DNA of 64,000 bases from Rhodoferax antarcticus ANT.BR (GCF_001938565.1 NZ_MSYM01000016.1:62001-126000), one strand, 5' to 3'; positions 43,728 to 52,545 are shown, numbered from the stretch's first letter. A program made the numbers and translations. The notes: generated from the sequence alone by a model not told the origin.

Positions 43728-46007
43728 TCAAATCCACGGGTCATTTTTAAGCCCCAGCTGTTTGATCAGCGACTGACGGCAAGCGGTCTGATTGGGAAGC
43801 TGGTAGCAGTCGTTCGGTTTGGCACCTGCTACCGATGCATGAACCACCTTTTTTACTCCACCAGGAACGACTTTCGACAAAAACATACCCAGTTTTGTCT
43901 CTGAGCTTTTGCTGTTATACGTACCGTTGGCCAGCGCAAACGCTTCACTTATGACGCCCCTGATGGGGAACTCCCAGCACGTATGTGTCTTGCCCAGGTA
44001 ATCCATCCACCACTGCATTGCTGGGTCCAGGGAGCGCAACAGCTGTTCGTCAAGGGCATCCGTCCACGGGAAACTGCGTACGTCGAAAGCAGAGAGGTCC
44101 CGATTCAACAGGTCGTGCATCATGGCGGCAAGGCCGCCTTGGTGCAGCATCTGATGGTCGATGGCTGCGAAGTACGGTTTGTCCTGAATGTGCTTGTCAC
44201 TGACCTGCAGCACAAAGTAGCGGCGCTCCCTGTTGCCCGCAGGGACCACCCATTCATTGTTGGATGCCATCATGATGTGCAACCGATTCGCGGCGGTAAT
44301 GAGGTTGGCGCCCTTGCCCTCGATCTGGATTGTTGGCTCAGTAACCAAGCCTTTGAGGACGTTTTCACCCTGTTTGTCGCCCGCCCAAAGCGCTTCATCC
44401 ACAAAGAGAAAAACGCAACTGCGCAAGTGGGCGTTGAAATTGCCGACCAGGTGCTTGGATTGGTTGATTTGCAGACTGTGCTCGCCGAAAAGCAGACCAA
44501 AGAAATAGGCCAATTTTCCTTTGCCGGTACCCCTTTCACCTTTCATAACAACGGCCACTTCACCCAATTTATCGGGGTATTGGACGGCGAAGGCTAACCA
44601 GTTCAGCAAGTATTCTCCGCAAGAAATATCACCCGCGCAAATCACGTCAAGGATGTGGTGGTGCAGCAGCGACCAGCTACCCGGTATCGGCGCCACAGAA
44701 AAGCCTCTCCATAGGTTGTAACAACCATCGGGCGTAGGCATCCCCGGCATGAAAACGACCTTGTGAAAAGAGCGCCGCGCAGGGTGATCAAACCAGAGGG
44801 AGCCGATGGGGATCATCTTGAAGCTCTCACCCTGTGGGACAGCCAGTTTTTGATTGCAGTAGAAGTTGCAGAACGGCTCAACCCCCATGCGATTGAGCAT
44901 GCTGCGATTCAGTTCCGGGTCGAAGTCTTCTTTGAACACCCAGCACTTGCCGCCCTCAAAGGCCACGAAATGCGTGTCGTCGAGCGCTTGAACTTTGTCT
45001 GGCATCTCGCGCTGCGGGTCAATCCATCCATTTTCTTTCGCCACGTAGAAAACGGTGCCCAATGTCACAGAAGCGCCAACCGCCTGGTCTTTGAAGCTAT
45101 GCCAGGTTGCCTCGGCATCATGCTCGTCGAACTTGGTTGACTTCTTCGACCAAGTTAGCCAGAGTTTGTAACCTGTCTCAGTCCCAAGCGACTGACGCAG
45201 CGCCAGACCGATCCGGACCCATATGTCTCGGTCATCGGAGGGGATGGCCGCCAAGGCACTCTCTACGCGCCCCAGTTGATGGACTGATAGGCTTTTGATG
45301 GGTGCTTGGGGGACGACGACAAGTGCGGTGCTTTGGGTGGGCATTTTGGGGGCAACATCGGGAATGGAGTCAGGATTGAGCAGTTCACCGTCGCCAGTGA
45401 AGAACTCAAATAGCGCCCCCGCATCCGGCGGACACGCCGGGGTGTACCAGAGCTGTGCGGTGGTTCTGCAGCGCTTGTCGAGTTGATCGCCAAAGGCCTG
45501 CTGAAAGTAGGCATAGACCTTTTCATGCTCAGCTGCCGTCACGGGCCTGCTGTACGGGATCACGAAGCGCCACATGGGAACAGCTGAGCTATGACTGTAG
45601 GAGCTGTAGGCCAGGAATTGAAAGCCTTTGAGCTTGGCTTGCAGGAGCGCCTTGCCAGTCTTTCCAGTGTCAATATCGCCTGTGAACGCACTCATGAAAG
45701 AAACATCAATGGCATCGCGGGTGCCTGACTTTGAAAATGCAGCCATGATGAAATAGGCACCATTCTTTTCACCGTCGCGGATGCGTTTTTGGGCCGAGAG
45801 TTTCTTGTCCAACTTAAGATATTCCGCAAGCGTCAACGTGCCGCGCTTGAGGTCGGGCACGCTGAACCGCTGGACCAAGTCCGCCCAGGTCAGTACTTTC
45901 TGGGTGGGGTTCCGATCCGTATTGCGGTAGCCAAAGTTCATGGTCAGACTCAGGAGCGCTTTGGCGGTTTGGGTCTTGCGCGACTTGGGTTTGGTGTTGG
46001 CGGCCAT
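43728..46007 (-). CDS. Primase/helicase replication protein of satellite type
   Basis: 759 aa from the ATG at 46007, with GAGG from the alpA end as ribosome site; the frame is open to 46127 but overlaps alpA. The N-terminal part (residues 60-300) has a primase-polymerase-like layout with FTGDIDTGKTGKALL and LWYTPACPPDAG. The central VRIGLALRQSLGTETGYKLW resembles a PriCT segment. The C-terminal superfamily 3 type ATPase has Walker A MKGERGTGKGKLAYFFG, Walker B CVFLFVDEALWAGD and sensor HIMMASNNEWVVPAG. Such fused proteins replicate phage satellites and P4-like elements. Confidence 0.85.
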   Translation of the reverse strand: MAANTKPKSRKTQTAKALLSLTMNFGYRNTDRNPTQKVLTWADLVQRFSVPDLKRGTLTLAEYLKLDKKLSAQKRIRDGEKNGAYFIMAAFSKSGTRDAIDVSFMSAFTGDIDTGKTGKALLQAKLKGFQFLAYSSYSHSSAVPMWRFVIPYSRPVTAAEHEKVYAYFQQAFGDQLDKRCRTTAQLWYTPACPPDAGALFEFFTGDGELLNPDSIPDVAPKMPTQSTALVVVPQAPIKSLSVHQLGRVESALAAIPSDDRDIWVRIGLALRQSLGTETGYKLWLTWSKKSTKFDEHDAEATWHSFKDQAVGASVTLGTVFYVAKENGWIDPQREMPDKVQALDDTHFVAFEGGKCWVFKEDFDPELNRSMLNRMGVEPFCNFYCNQKLAVPQGESFKMIPIGSLWFDHPARRSFHKVVFMPGMPTPDGCYNLWRGFSVAPIPGSWSLLHHHILDVICAGDISCGEYLLNWLAFAVQYPDKLGEVAVVMKGERGTGKGKLAYFFGLLFGEHSLQINQSKHLVGNFNAHLRSCVFLFVDEALWAGDKQGENVLKGLVTEPTIQIEGKGANLITAANRLHIMMASNNEWVVPAGNRERRYFVLQVSDKHIQDKPYFAAIDHQMLHQGGLAAMMHDLLNRDLSAFDVRSFPWTDALDEQLLRSLDPAMQWWMDYLGKTHTCWEFPIRGVISEAFALANGTYNSKSSETKLGMFLSKVVPGGVKKVVHASVAGAKPNDCYQLPNQTACRQSLIKQLGLKNDPWI

Positions 46008-46011
46008 GGTG

Positions 46012-46227
46012 TTATGCCTCAACTTTCGAGGACAGCGCAATTCGGCTTTGAATCCAGCCGTCGATGCTGGATTCGAGCCAACCGACTGCGCGGGGGCCGA
46101 GGGAAATGGATTTTGGGAATTCACCATCGGCCATCTTCTGGTAGATGCCCGAGCGCGAAATGCCGGTGCGGGCTTGCACCTGGGTGCGCCTCAGAATGAC
46201 TTGTGGGCTGTGGACTGCTGTGGCCAT
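46012..46227 (-). CDS. alpA: AlpA-family transcriptional regulator / excisionase-like
   Basis: 71 aa. A single winged-helix: LRRTQVQARTGISRSGIYQK then MADGEFPKSISLGPRAVGW. AGGAG upstream. AlpA proteins activate satellite and P4-type island genes or assist excision. It ends 4 bp before the primase gene, so both are probably one transcript. Confidence 0.9.
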   Translation of the reverse strand: MATAVHSPQVILRRTQVQARTGISRSGIYQKMADGEFPKSISLGPRAVGWLESSIDGWIQSRIALSSKVEA

Positions 46228-46347
46228 GTTTCGCTCCTGTTGAAGCGCCTTGGACGGGTGTCTAAGGCATAGCGTTAATGTGCAGAAAATGGCCCCTTTG
46301 AACTTACCTTGAATCCAGCCAAAAATTGCGCCGGATAGCCTAGAAGT

Positions 46348-47007
46348 TCACTTTGCAGACGGCAGGTTGGGGTCTTTGAGCAAAGTCAGACCAGCCGCGA
46401 TCAGAGGCCCAGGGTCGTAGTTGACTACTCCTGCGGCCTTGAGCGTGGCACGCAGTACGCGGGCATAGGCAGCTCCACCACGTGCGGTGGACATATTCGC
46501 CGTCAGTTGCTTATCGCTGGTGGATGTGGGCTTCACCTTGAGAGTGTCACGAAACACCGCGGCCACCTGATAGGCCAGAACATTGCGGGCGGCATCGGCG
46601 ATCTTGCGTGGGCGGGCGGATAGTTCGACCAATGCCTTTTCGACCACTTGTCGTACTTGCTCGATATCCGACCGCATCTTGCCAAGTGGCGCGTTGGTCG
46701 CCTGGCCGATAGCCGTCCGTGCATCTAAGGGCAAGACAGACAGTTGCTCTAGTGCCTTGGCCAAATGCTTCTGTAGAGCCGCCACGCTGGCGCGGGCTTC
46801 AGCCAAGTTGGGTTTGCTGCGTCGCCCCTTAGGGTCGACTAGCGGCTGGGAGGCCATGTAGTCGTCTGCGGCATTCATTAATTCGGCAGTCGCAGTCTGC
46901 ACTACGTCAGGGTCAACTTTGGGGATGCTGGTGAGCACTGTTTTCAACGCATCTACCGACGCGAGTCGTTTGGCCAATCGGGTTGTGGCTTGCTTGCGGG
47001 TGGCCAT
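46348..47007 (-). CDS. Uncharacterised helical protein co-transcribed with int
   Basis: 219 aa, starting 2 bp after the integrase stop, so almost certainly translated with it. Predicted largely alpha-helical with many Ala, Lys and Leu (MATRKQATTRLAKRLASVD; LQKHLAKALEQLSVLPLDAR). pI appears high, which would suit DNA binding. I recognise no domain. A helper of integration or excision, or a copy-control protein, is conceivable but unproven. Confidence 0.75.
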   Translation of the reverse strand: MATRKQATTRLAKRLASVDALKTVLTSIPKVDPDVVQTATAELMNAADDYMASQPLVDPKGRRSKPNLAEARASVAALQKHLAKALEQLSVLPLDARTAIGQATNAPLGKMRSDIEQVRQVVEKALVELSARPRKIADAARNVLAYQVAAVFRDTLKVKPTSTSDKQLTANMSTARGGAAYARVLRATLKAAGVVNYDPGPLIAAGLTLLKDPNLPSAK

Positions 47008-47009
47008 AC

Positions 47010-48398
47010 TTACGCCACTTTCTGGGTGGCCAGCGCTACCAACTCCATCAACCGTTGGCCCAGCGCATCAAACGCCTTCAACTGCTCCCCCTCGCGCCGG
47101 TCGCGGATGTAAATGCGGGTCACGCGGCTCTGGATCATGTGATTCAGGCATTCGTCGATCACGTCGCTGCTGATACCTAGGCTGGCCATGGTGGTCGCGG
47201 CGGTGCGGCGAAGGTCGTGCGCAGTCCATTTGCCGCCAGGCAGGCTCAGCGATTCGGTGGCGGCGGTGCGGTTGCTCAGGCGTTTCTCGGGCGGGCGCTG
47301 GCGGTCAGAGAGTTGCTTGCCGAATGTCTTGATGTCCAGTGCGTTGCTGCCTTTGGTGTTCGGGAAAACCCAATGGCAGGGCAGGCCATCAGGAAACAGC
47401 ACACGCATGGTCGCCAGGTTTTGGATCTGCTTGACCGCAAAGTCACTTAGGTGGACGGTGTGCGGTCGCTGGTTCTTGGTGTCGGGCAGGTGCCAGGTAC
47501 GTTTCTCAAGGTCAATGTGCTGCCATTGCGCGTTCATCAGTTCGCCGACGCGGCAGCCGGTGGCCAGGGTCAGCCAGACGGCGCAAACGCTGCGCAGGCC
47601 CATATTGGCCTTGGGTAGCTGCCGAGCCAGCGCCACCACCTCGTCGGCGGTTAACACACGTTCGCGTTCCGTTTCCGCGCCACCGGCTTGGCGCTTGGTG
47701 ATGGTGTCCAGCGGGTTGCGGTCCACGATCTCACGCGCCAGCGCGAAGTGGAACATTTGCTTCAAGTCGGTAAGCAGCACATTGCAGGTGCGCAGTTTGC
47801 CTTCGGCTTTCACGGCATCCAGAATGGCGAGTAAGTCGGCTTTGCGCACATCGACGGCGGCTACTTCACCCAAAACCGGGAATATGCGCCGTTCAAACTG
47901 GTCGCGGCTGTACTGGCCACCGTCTTTGCGTCCGCTGCGTTTGCCGTTGGCCAGCACATTGGGGGTCAGCTCGGTGGCAGCCCAGCGGTCGAACAGCTGC
48001 TTGATGGTCAAGCGGCGCTGCTGCTCCAGCTCGGATTGCTTGGCGGTCAGCTCAGCCTGCTTGCGGGCGGCCTCGTCGTTTTGGACACGGTCGGCCTCGG
48101 TTTGTGCGAAGTGGCTGCGCAGGTCTTTGATGCCCGACTGGTACAACTTGGACCAATGGTCTGCCTTAGCCCGCGCATCGGATAGTTTGAATCCGGCGCG
48201 GCCTTTTGGGTCGTAGATGCCGACGGGGAGGGTGTCGCGGCTGCCATCGCTAGTGGTGTGTCGGAAGTAGAAGGCGCGTTCACCGCGTGGGGTGATGCGC
48301 CCCAGGAAGCGGCCCGCGCCACGTGGGCCATCCTCGGTAATCCAGATGTCGGCAGCAGTTGCTGCGGCCTGCATTTGCTTGTCGGTAATGACACTCAT
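47010..48398 (-). CDS. int: Tyrosine-type site-specific integrase
   Basis: 462 aa. N-terminal arm-binding domain (FYFRHTTSDGSRDTLPVGIY), an inserted coiled coil (about residues 100-130, Gln/Glu-rich), SAM-like core-binding domain, and catalytic domain with Arg in TGCRVGELMNAQW, HDLRRTAATTM (His and Arg), CLNHMIQSRV and the nucleophile Tyr in TRIYIRDRR. The gene sits next to attR and reads inward. Target is tRNA-Pro as shown by the 92-bp repeats. The protein is full length with all catalytic residues, so the element may still move. Confidence 0.95.
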   Translation of the reverse strand: MSVITDKQMQAAATAADIWITEDGPRGAGRFLGRITPRGERAFYFRHTTSDGSRDTLPVGIYDPKGRAGFKLSDARAKADHWSKLYQSGIKDLRSHFAQTEADRVQNDEAARKQAELTAKQSELEQQRRLTIKQLFDRWAATELTPNVLANGKRSGRKDGGQYSRDQFERRIFPVLGEVAAVDVRKADLLAILDAVKAEGKLRTCNVLLTDLKQMFHFALAREIVDRNPLDTITKRQAGGAETERERVLTADEVVALARQLPKANMGLRSVCAVWLTLATGCRVGELMNAQWQHIDLEKRTWHLPDTKNQRPHTVHLSDFAVKQIQNLATMRVLFPDGLPCHWVFPNTKGSNALDIKTFGKQLSDRQRPPEKRLSNRTAATESLSLPGGKWTAHDLRRTAATTMASLGISSDVIDECLNHMIQSRVTRIYIRDRREGEQLKAFDALGQRLMELVALATQKVA

Positions 48399-48431
48399 CA
48401 GCTACCCCTTGTACGATATGAAAACCCGATT

Positions 48432-48458
48432 TCTGGTTGCCGTTCGGTTGCCGTTTCT
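48432..48458 (+). promoter_or_regulatory. Putative right arm-type integrase sites
   Basis: Exact 27-bp copy of 29975-30001 with two GGTTGCCGTT units 11 bp apart, between the int start and attR. Confidence 0.65.
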
Positions 48459-48582
48459 CGGTGGCTTTCATTGTATCGCGCTGGACGCTGTTGGAAGTGG
48501 TGTTTTTATAAGTGGTTGATTTATAACGATTTGTTGAAATTGGAAGCAATCTTAAGATCGCAAAAAGCATTAATACGATTGA

Positions 48583-48674
48583 ATGGGGTGCAAGGGGTCG
48601 AAGGTTCGAATCCTTTCACACCGACCATATGAATCAAGGACTTAGCTTCGAAAGGGGCTAGGTCCTTTCTTCTT
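48583..48674 (+). repeat. attR: 92-bp direct repeat at the right end
   Basis: Perfect copy of 29865-29956: partial tRNA-Pro from the anticodon loop through the CCA end and terminator. The 5' half of the tRNA is missing here, so it is not a functional tRNA. Confidence 0.93.
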
Positions 48675-48694
48675 TCTGGCGCGGCTTTGTCAAA

Positions 48695-48716
48695 TTGCCC
48701 CCACCATTGCCCCCAC
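48695..48716 (+). repeat. Tandem TTGCCCCCAC repeat, arm-site-like
   Basis: TTGCCCCCAC at 48695 and 48707, 12 bp apart. The layout mirrors the GGTTGCCGTT pairs of the first element but with another sequence, as expected for arm sites of a different integrase. Confidence 0.45.
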
Positions 48717-48861
48717 TACTACAAAAGCTGGTGGTTATCTATCTAAATTGCCTGCACTCAAATCGGTCATCGACTCGCTGTAATTTGAACGCCCTGGGTT
48801 GTCGTTGGAGTGCTGTGGCGGAATCTAACGTGCGAAAATCGATCCCCCGTTCGGAGAAATC

Positions 48862-49698
48862 ATGGTCACAAATAAAAGTTTGACGGTTAAGGGCGTTGAG
48901 GTAAATCTCACATCAAAGGACGATGAGGACTACATCAACCTTACCGACATGACCAAAAGTTTCAATGGCGCTGACCAACTTATCAAAAATTGATTGCAAA
49001 ACAAGAACACCGTCGATTTTTTGGGTGTTTGGGAGCAATTGAACAATCCTGGTTTTAATCTGGTGGAATTCCACCTAATTAAAAATGAAGCCGGTTTGAA
49101 CCGGTTTGTGATGTCAGCCAAGCAGTGGACAGAGCGGACCAAGGGAATCGGCCTGCTTGCGCGTGCTGGGCGCGATGGGGGCACCTTCGCTCATAAAGAC
49201 ATTGCCTTTGAATTCGGATCCTGGCTGAGCCCTGAGTTCAAGCTGTACCTGATCAAGGAAGTCCAGCGCTTCAAAGAGCAAGAGGCGCTTTCCGGCGGAA
49301 TTGAATAGAGCATCCGCCGCTCGCTGGCAAAAGTTCAGTACAGGGTTCATACAGACGCAGTCAAGGAACATTTGATCCCGGCATAACTTACCGGGGCACA
49401 AGTGGGATTTGTGTATGCCAGCGAGGCGGACATTTTGAACAAAGCGCTGTTTGGGTTGACCGCTAAGGAGTGGCGCAGAGCCAACCCTGATGCTGAGGGC
49501 AATATTCGTGACAACGCATCTAGGGAACAACTGGTTGTGATGTCTAGCCTGGAAAGCCAGAACGCATTGTTAATCCAGTAAAAAATGAACCAGAGCGATA
49601 GGCTTGTGATGTTGAACACGCTGGCCAGAAGTCAGCTCACATCTTTGTTGTCGAATCCAAGTATCAAGAGTTTGGAAAACAAGCCACTGCTTATTTAG
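48862..49698 (+). pseudogene. KilA-N domain protein, pseudogene with five nonsense codons
   Basis: One continuous frame of 278 codons plus stop reads MVTNKSLTVKGVEVNLTSKD, INLTDMTKSFNGADQLIKN, then NKNTVDFLGVWEQLNNPGFN and AGRDGGTFAHKDIAFEFGSW, matching KilA-N proteins of phages and islands. It is interrupted by TGA at 48991, TAG at 49306, TAA at 49384 and TAA at 49579, with a further TAG at 49696. At the TGA, homologs as I recall them have Trp; at two others Glu. No frameshift is needed, so decay is recent and by substitution only. Confidence 0.85.
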
Positions 49699-49711
49699 CT
49701 AAAAATGAAAG

Positions 49712-49737
49712 GTAACCCGGCGTTTACGCCGGGTTAC
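49712..49737. terminator. Perfect 11-bp hairpin after the KilA-N pseudogene
   Basis: GTAACCCGGCG and CGCCGGGTTAC flank a TTTA loop. There is only a weak T-run (CATTTTATG) on the plus strand, so termination is likely but not certain. Confidence 0.55.
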
Positions 49738-49747
49738 ATGCATTTTA

Positions 49748-49797
49748 TGCCTCTAGCCCTTATAGAGCATGCGCAAGCAGCTATCAAGTAGATAGCG
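49748..49797 (+). repeat. CTAG dispersed repeat, copy 9
   Basis: Near-consensus forward copy TGCCTCTAGCCCTTATAGAG ... GCGCAAGCAGCTATCAAG then TAGATAGCG. Confidence 0.88.
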
Positions 49798-50021
49798 TAA
49801 CAATCACCAAAACCAAGCCCAACAGCACCACCAACAACCCGCCGGCGTCAGGCGGCGTGTCTTCGCGCTTTGAATTGCTGGTTCCACCAGTAGCCGTTCA
49901 CATTTATTTGACTTGAACGCGTCCACACTGTCCAATAAAGACCGACGGCGCTCCAGCATCCCTATAATTTCTGGCTTCGTGCTTCACTTTTAACATTCCA
50001 GTCTTAGCGATCAACCCATTC

Positions 50022-51086
50022 ATGACCAACCCTGCCGGGAAAACTGCGTTCAGCCTGCATATTGAAACCGGAACCGAAAACGGTGACGCTGTTCCAGCCG
50101 TAGTGCTCGCGCAGATTCTTACCAGCGCACAGCGCAGTTTCGAATTGATTGGGGTTCACGTCGAGGGGCGCACAGTTCAACAGCGCGCACGCATTTCCGC
50201 TGCAACTCGTAGCCGCTTTCAATTGGTGTGTCGTCTGCCCGTGCCTGGCTGCTATGCGGTTCCCATTGAATTGGGTGGCAAAGACCTACTGGCAGAACAC
50301 ATCACAGCTGCCATGGACGTGTTCAAAAAGATCATCGGCGGCATCACCAAACGGGATTCCGAGGCCATCAATAAGGCCATGCCTGATGTGAGCTTGCGCC
50401 ATCGGCTGTTGGAGGCAATTCGCGGAATGACACCTCGCGCTGATGCCAAATGGTCGTTGAAATTGTGGGATGCTGGAAATACTGAATTCGGTGAACTCAA
50501 CACCGAAAGTGAGGCAACCATCAGGGCAGCTATTGTTCCTGCTGATGAACAGGCTGAATCCCAGGTTGTGACCGGCTACCTCACCAATATCAACTTTACC
50601 AACCGTGTCGTCACCATCATTTACCCGCCTACCAAGCGCGAGATGGAATGTGTCTACGACGAAACCATTGAAGATCTGCTGATTGAAAACCGGCGCGACT
50701 TGATCCAGGTCACCGGTTTGATCGTTCTGGATGATGCAGGCGCGCCAAGAAAGATCACCAACGTCAACGACATCAGAGAACTCGACTTGTCCCCGTTATT
50801 GATCGACACGGTCAAGGTGGGCAAATTGGTACTCAAGGCCAAAGAGAGCATCACCTTGGAGCCCGTCACCGACGAAACGAAGCAACTCATTTGCGTCGCA
50901 CACACTGAATTGGGTATCGACGCATTTGCCCGCACACGCGATGCGTTGGTCAGCGAATTGAGCGAACAAATCGGGATGCTCTGGCAAGAATATGCCCTTG
51001 CTGACAATGATTCGCTTGACGGCATGGCCATCAAAATGAAACAAGCCTTACTGGCCGCGTTCAGCGAGGTTGCCCATGGTGCGTAA
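50022..51086 (+). CDS. Uncharacterised protein, partner of a HicA-like gene
   Basis: 354 aa, no signal peptide or membrane segment. N-terminal part SLHIETGTENGDAVPAVVLA; central YPPTKREMECVYDETIEDLL; C-terminal IGMLWQEYALADNDSLDGMA. No catalytic motif is recognisable to me. It overlaps the next gene by 11 nt, so the two are coupled. The pair lies in the decayed element and is intact, unlike its neighbours, suggesting selection. An antitoxin or defence role is speculation. Confidence 0.8.
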   Translation: MTNPAGKTAFSLHIETGTENGDAVPAVVLAQILTSAQRSFELIGVHVEGRTVQQRARISAATRSRFQLVCRLPVPGCYAVPIELGGKDLLAEHITAAMDVFKKIIGGITKRDSEAINKAMPDVSLRHRLLEAIRGMTPRADAKWSLKLWDAGNTEFGELNTESEATIRAAIVPADEQAESQVVTGYLTNINFTNRVVTIIYPPTKREMECVYDETIEDLLIENRRDLIQVTGLIVLDDAGAPRKITNVNDIRELDLSPLLIDTVKVGKLVLKAKESITLEPVTDETKQLICVAHTELGIDAFARTRDALVSELSEQIGMLWQEYALADNDSLDGMAIKMKQALLAAFSEVAHGA

Positions 51087-51375
51087 GCCCGGTGACGTGG
51101 AAAGGAGCCTGACGAAAAAGGGCTTTCAACGCAAAGAAGGCGACCACAGCTATTTCTATTACTTCACCAAGGCTGGCAAGAAAACCAGCGTGTTCACCAA
51201 GACCAGCCATGGATGCAAAGAACTTGATGACAGCCTGCTCGGCATGATGGCTGGGCAATGCAAGTTGAGCCGTCTGAACTTTGACCTATTGATTGAATGC
51301 CCGTTGGACCGTGACACCTATGAACGCAAGCTCGTAGAAGGTGGCGCTATTGAGGCGCAAACACCGTCAAAGTAA
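51076..51375 (+). CDS. HicA/YcfA-like small protein
   Basis: 99 aa starting MVRKPGDVERSLTKKGFQRK. The segment KEGDHSYFYYFTKAGKKTSV then FTKTSHGCKELDD resembles the double-stranded-RNA-binding-like fold of HicA mRNA interferases, with the His of GDHSYF at the expected place, followed by an extra C-terminal helix region (LSRLNFDLLIECPLDRDTYE). No HicB lies downstream; the overlapping upstream 354-aa protein is the only candidate partner. Toxin activity is inferred from the fold only. Confidence 0.65.
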   Translation: MVRKPGDVERSLTKKGFQRKEGDHSYFYYFTKAGKKTSVFTKTSHGCKELDDSLLGMMAGQCKLSRLNFDLLIECPLDRDTYERKLVEGGAIEAQTPSK

Positions 51376-51444
51376 TTGAATGCAATGGCCCGTTGCCAAA
51401 GGCTCAGGGTGCATGTGAAAACCTACCTGTTTACAAGCCTTTTA

Positions 51445-51492
51445 AGCCTCTAGCCCTTATAGAACATGCGCAAGAAGCTATAAATAACATAG
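51445..51492 (+). repeat. CTAG dispersed repeat, copy 10
   Basis: Forward copy AGCCTCTAGCCCTTATAGAA ... GCGCAAGAAGCTATAAATAA then CATAGC. Confidence 0.85.
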
Positions 51493-51554
51493 CAATTCTG
51501 AGCAATGAAAACGCCTGGTGAACCTGAAGCCTCAAGCCGTGCCAGGCATCCGCA

Positions 51555-52545
51555 TCAGGCGTTGACGATGTCAAACACCAAATCAAGCCCGGCATCGCTA
51601 TCCACTTTCAGCACCTTCTTGCGCGTCGCTGCATCAATCAAATCCAGCCGCCTGATGTCTTTGCCCACTATCCGGATCATCTCAATGCGCCCGAAGGCCA
51701 TCGCGTGTTTGGCGGCAAACTGCGCCAGACCCTTAGCCTTGGCGTAGTTGTCCGACAGCGCCGGTGAGTGCGGCTCAAGAATGTCCACGATGTGGTTATC
51801 ACCATCCTTGCGCACCACCAAAAAGTCAGGGTACATCGGCCGCGCTTCGCCACCCAGTTCATACGGCAACGCAAGCGCCCACGGCTTGCGTGGCACATTG
51901 CGCAGCCAGCCAACAAAATCCGACCGCGCCATTTCTTCCTCAATAACCGGCTGTTCCCAGGTATTTAGCACAGCCACAAAATGCCCATTGGCATCCAGAT
52001 ACAAGTGTTTGTCGTAGCGCTTGAAAGCCGGGTCTTTCGCGTCCACTGCGGCCATGATTTCAGCCGGTGGCAAAAATGAAAGCGGTTCGAGGTCTTTCGC
52101 CACTTCCAGCGCCATCCACGTTTTCTCGTCTTGCAGCATCAGGAACAGTTCAAGCCTTGATCGGCTGGGCATTTCATCTGCCTCGTCTTGGTCGTAGTGC
52201 ATCTGCCAGTAGTCCAGATGCAGACCTTCGCCCAAGCGCTGCCCGGCTCGGTTGAACAGGTCGTCAATGCTCTTTTCGTCCAATGGCACGGTGAGGGTCT
52301 GCTCCTGAATTTCCTTGCATGTGCCTTGCTCAACAATCACCACGTTCAGCGTGATCTGGCCGGAGCCCTATAACTTCGCATCAAAGTTCGGATCGTCTTT
52401 TTTTAGTCGGGCAAGTTCTGCATCCAGCGTGTCAATCACCAGTTTTTTGGAGCCGTCCCACGCGGCCATGTCCACCTCGTGCATGGTGGTCAGCAGGCGC
52501 GACAGCGCCATCAAGCGGCGTGTGTTGGACACCTTGCGCACGCGC
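51555..52545 (-). pseudogene. C-terminal fragment of a large restriction/helicase protein
   Basis: A minus-strand frame of 262 codons (52343-51555) continues upstream to about 52545 through one TAG (52368-52370): RRLMALSRLLTTMHEVDMAA, DAELARLKKDDPNFDAKL, stop, GSGQITLNVVIVEQ. The C-terminus carries YPDFLVVRKDGDNHIVDILE, a PD-(D/E)XK-like pattern such as ends type III Res or related helicases. The N-terminal helicase part is missing: the frame ends where the thiD fragment begins. It differs from the C-terminus of the intact res gene, so it derives from another system. Confidence 0.75.

Larger units (their letters stand above)
29865..48674. mobile_element. Phage-satellite-like integrative element in tRNA-Pro, with restriction cargo
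   Basis: About 18.7 kb bounded by 92-bp perfect repeats. Right to left it carries int, a helical protein, alpA, primase/helicase, a plus-strand terminase small subunit, then a six-gene restriction-type operon, a small secreted protein and a non-coding structured region. The order int-alpA-primase-terS without capsid, tail or large terminase genes is that of phage-inducible chromosomal islands rather than a prophage. No conjugation genes are seen. Assignment as a satellite is inference. Confidence 0.85.
49699..50021. other. Intergenic stretch with hairpin and repeat
   Basis: Holds the 49712 hairpin and a CTAG repeat copy. On the minus strand a short frame reads NSKREDTPPDAGG followed by a hydrophobic LLVVLLGLVLVIVT and a stop inside the repeat; it has no start and may be the tail of a lost membrane protein. 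Nothing else is evident. Confidence 0.4.
48675..52545. mobile_element. Decayed second element beside attR
   Basis: Between attR and the truncated thiD gene lie tandem arm-like repeats, a KilA-N pseudogene, two unknown genes (one HicA-like) and a helicase/restriction gene tail broken at thiD. No second att copy is visible to the right, in line with a deletion that removed the distal end together with the 5' part of thiD. An older insertion at the same tRNA is inference. Confidence 0.5.

Noticed and set aside
48583..48659. Second tRNA-Pro gene
   Set aside because: Only the 3' part from the anticodon loop is present; the D-arm and 5' acceptor strand are missing.
29865..48674. Complete prophage
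   Set aside because: Only int, AlpA, primase and the small terminase subunit are phage-type; no capsid, portal, tail or lysis genes were found.
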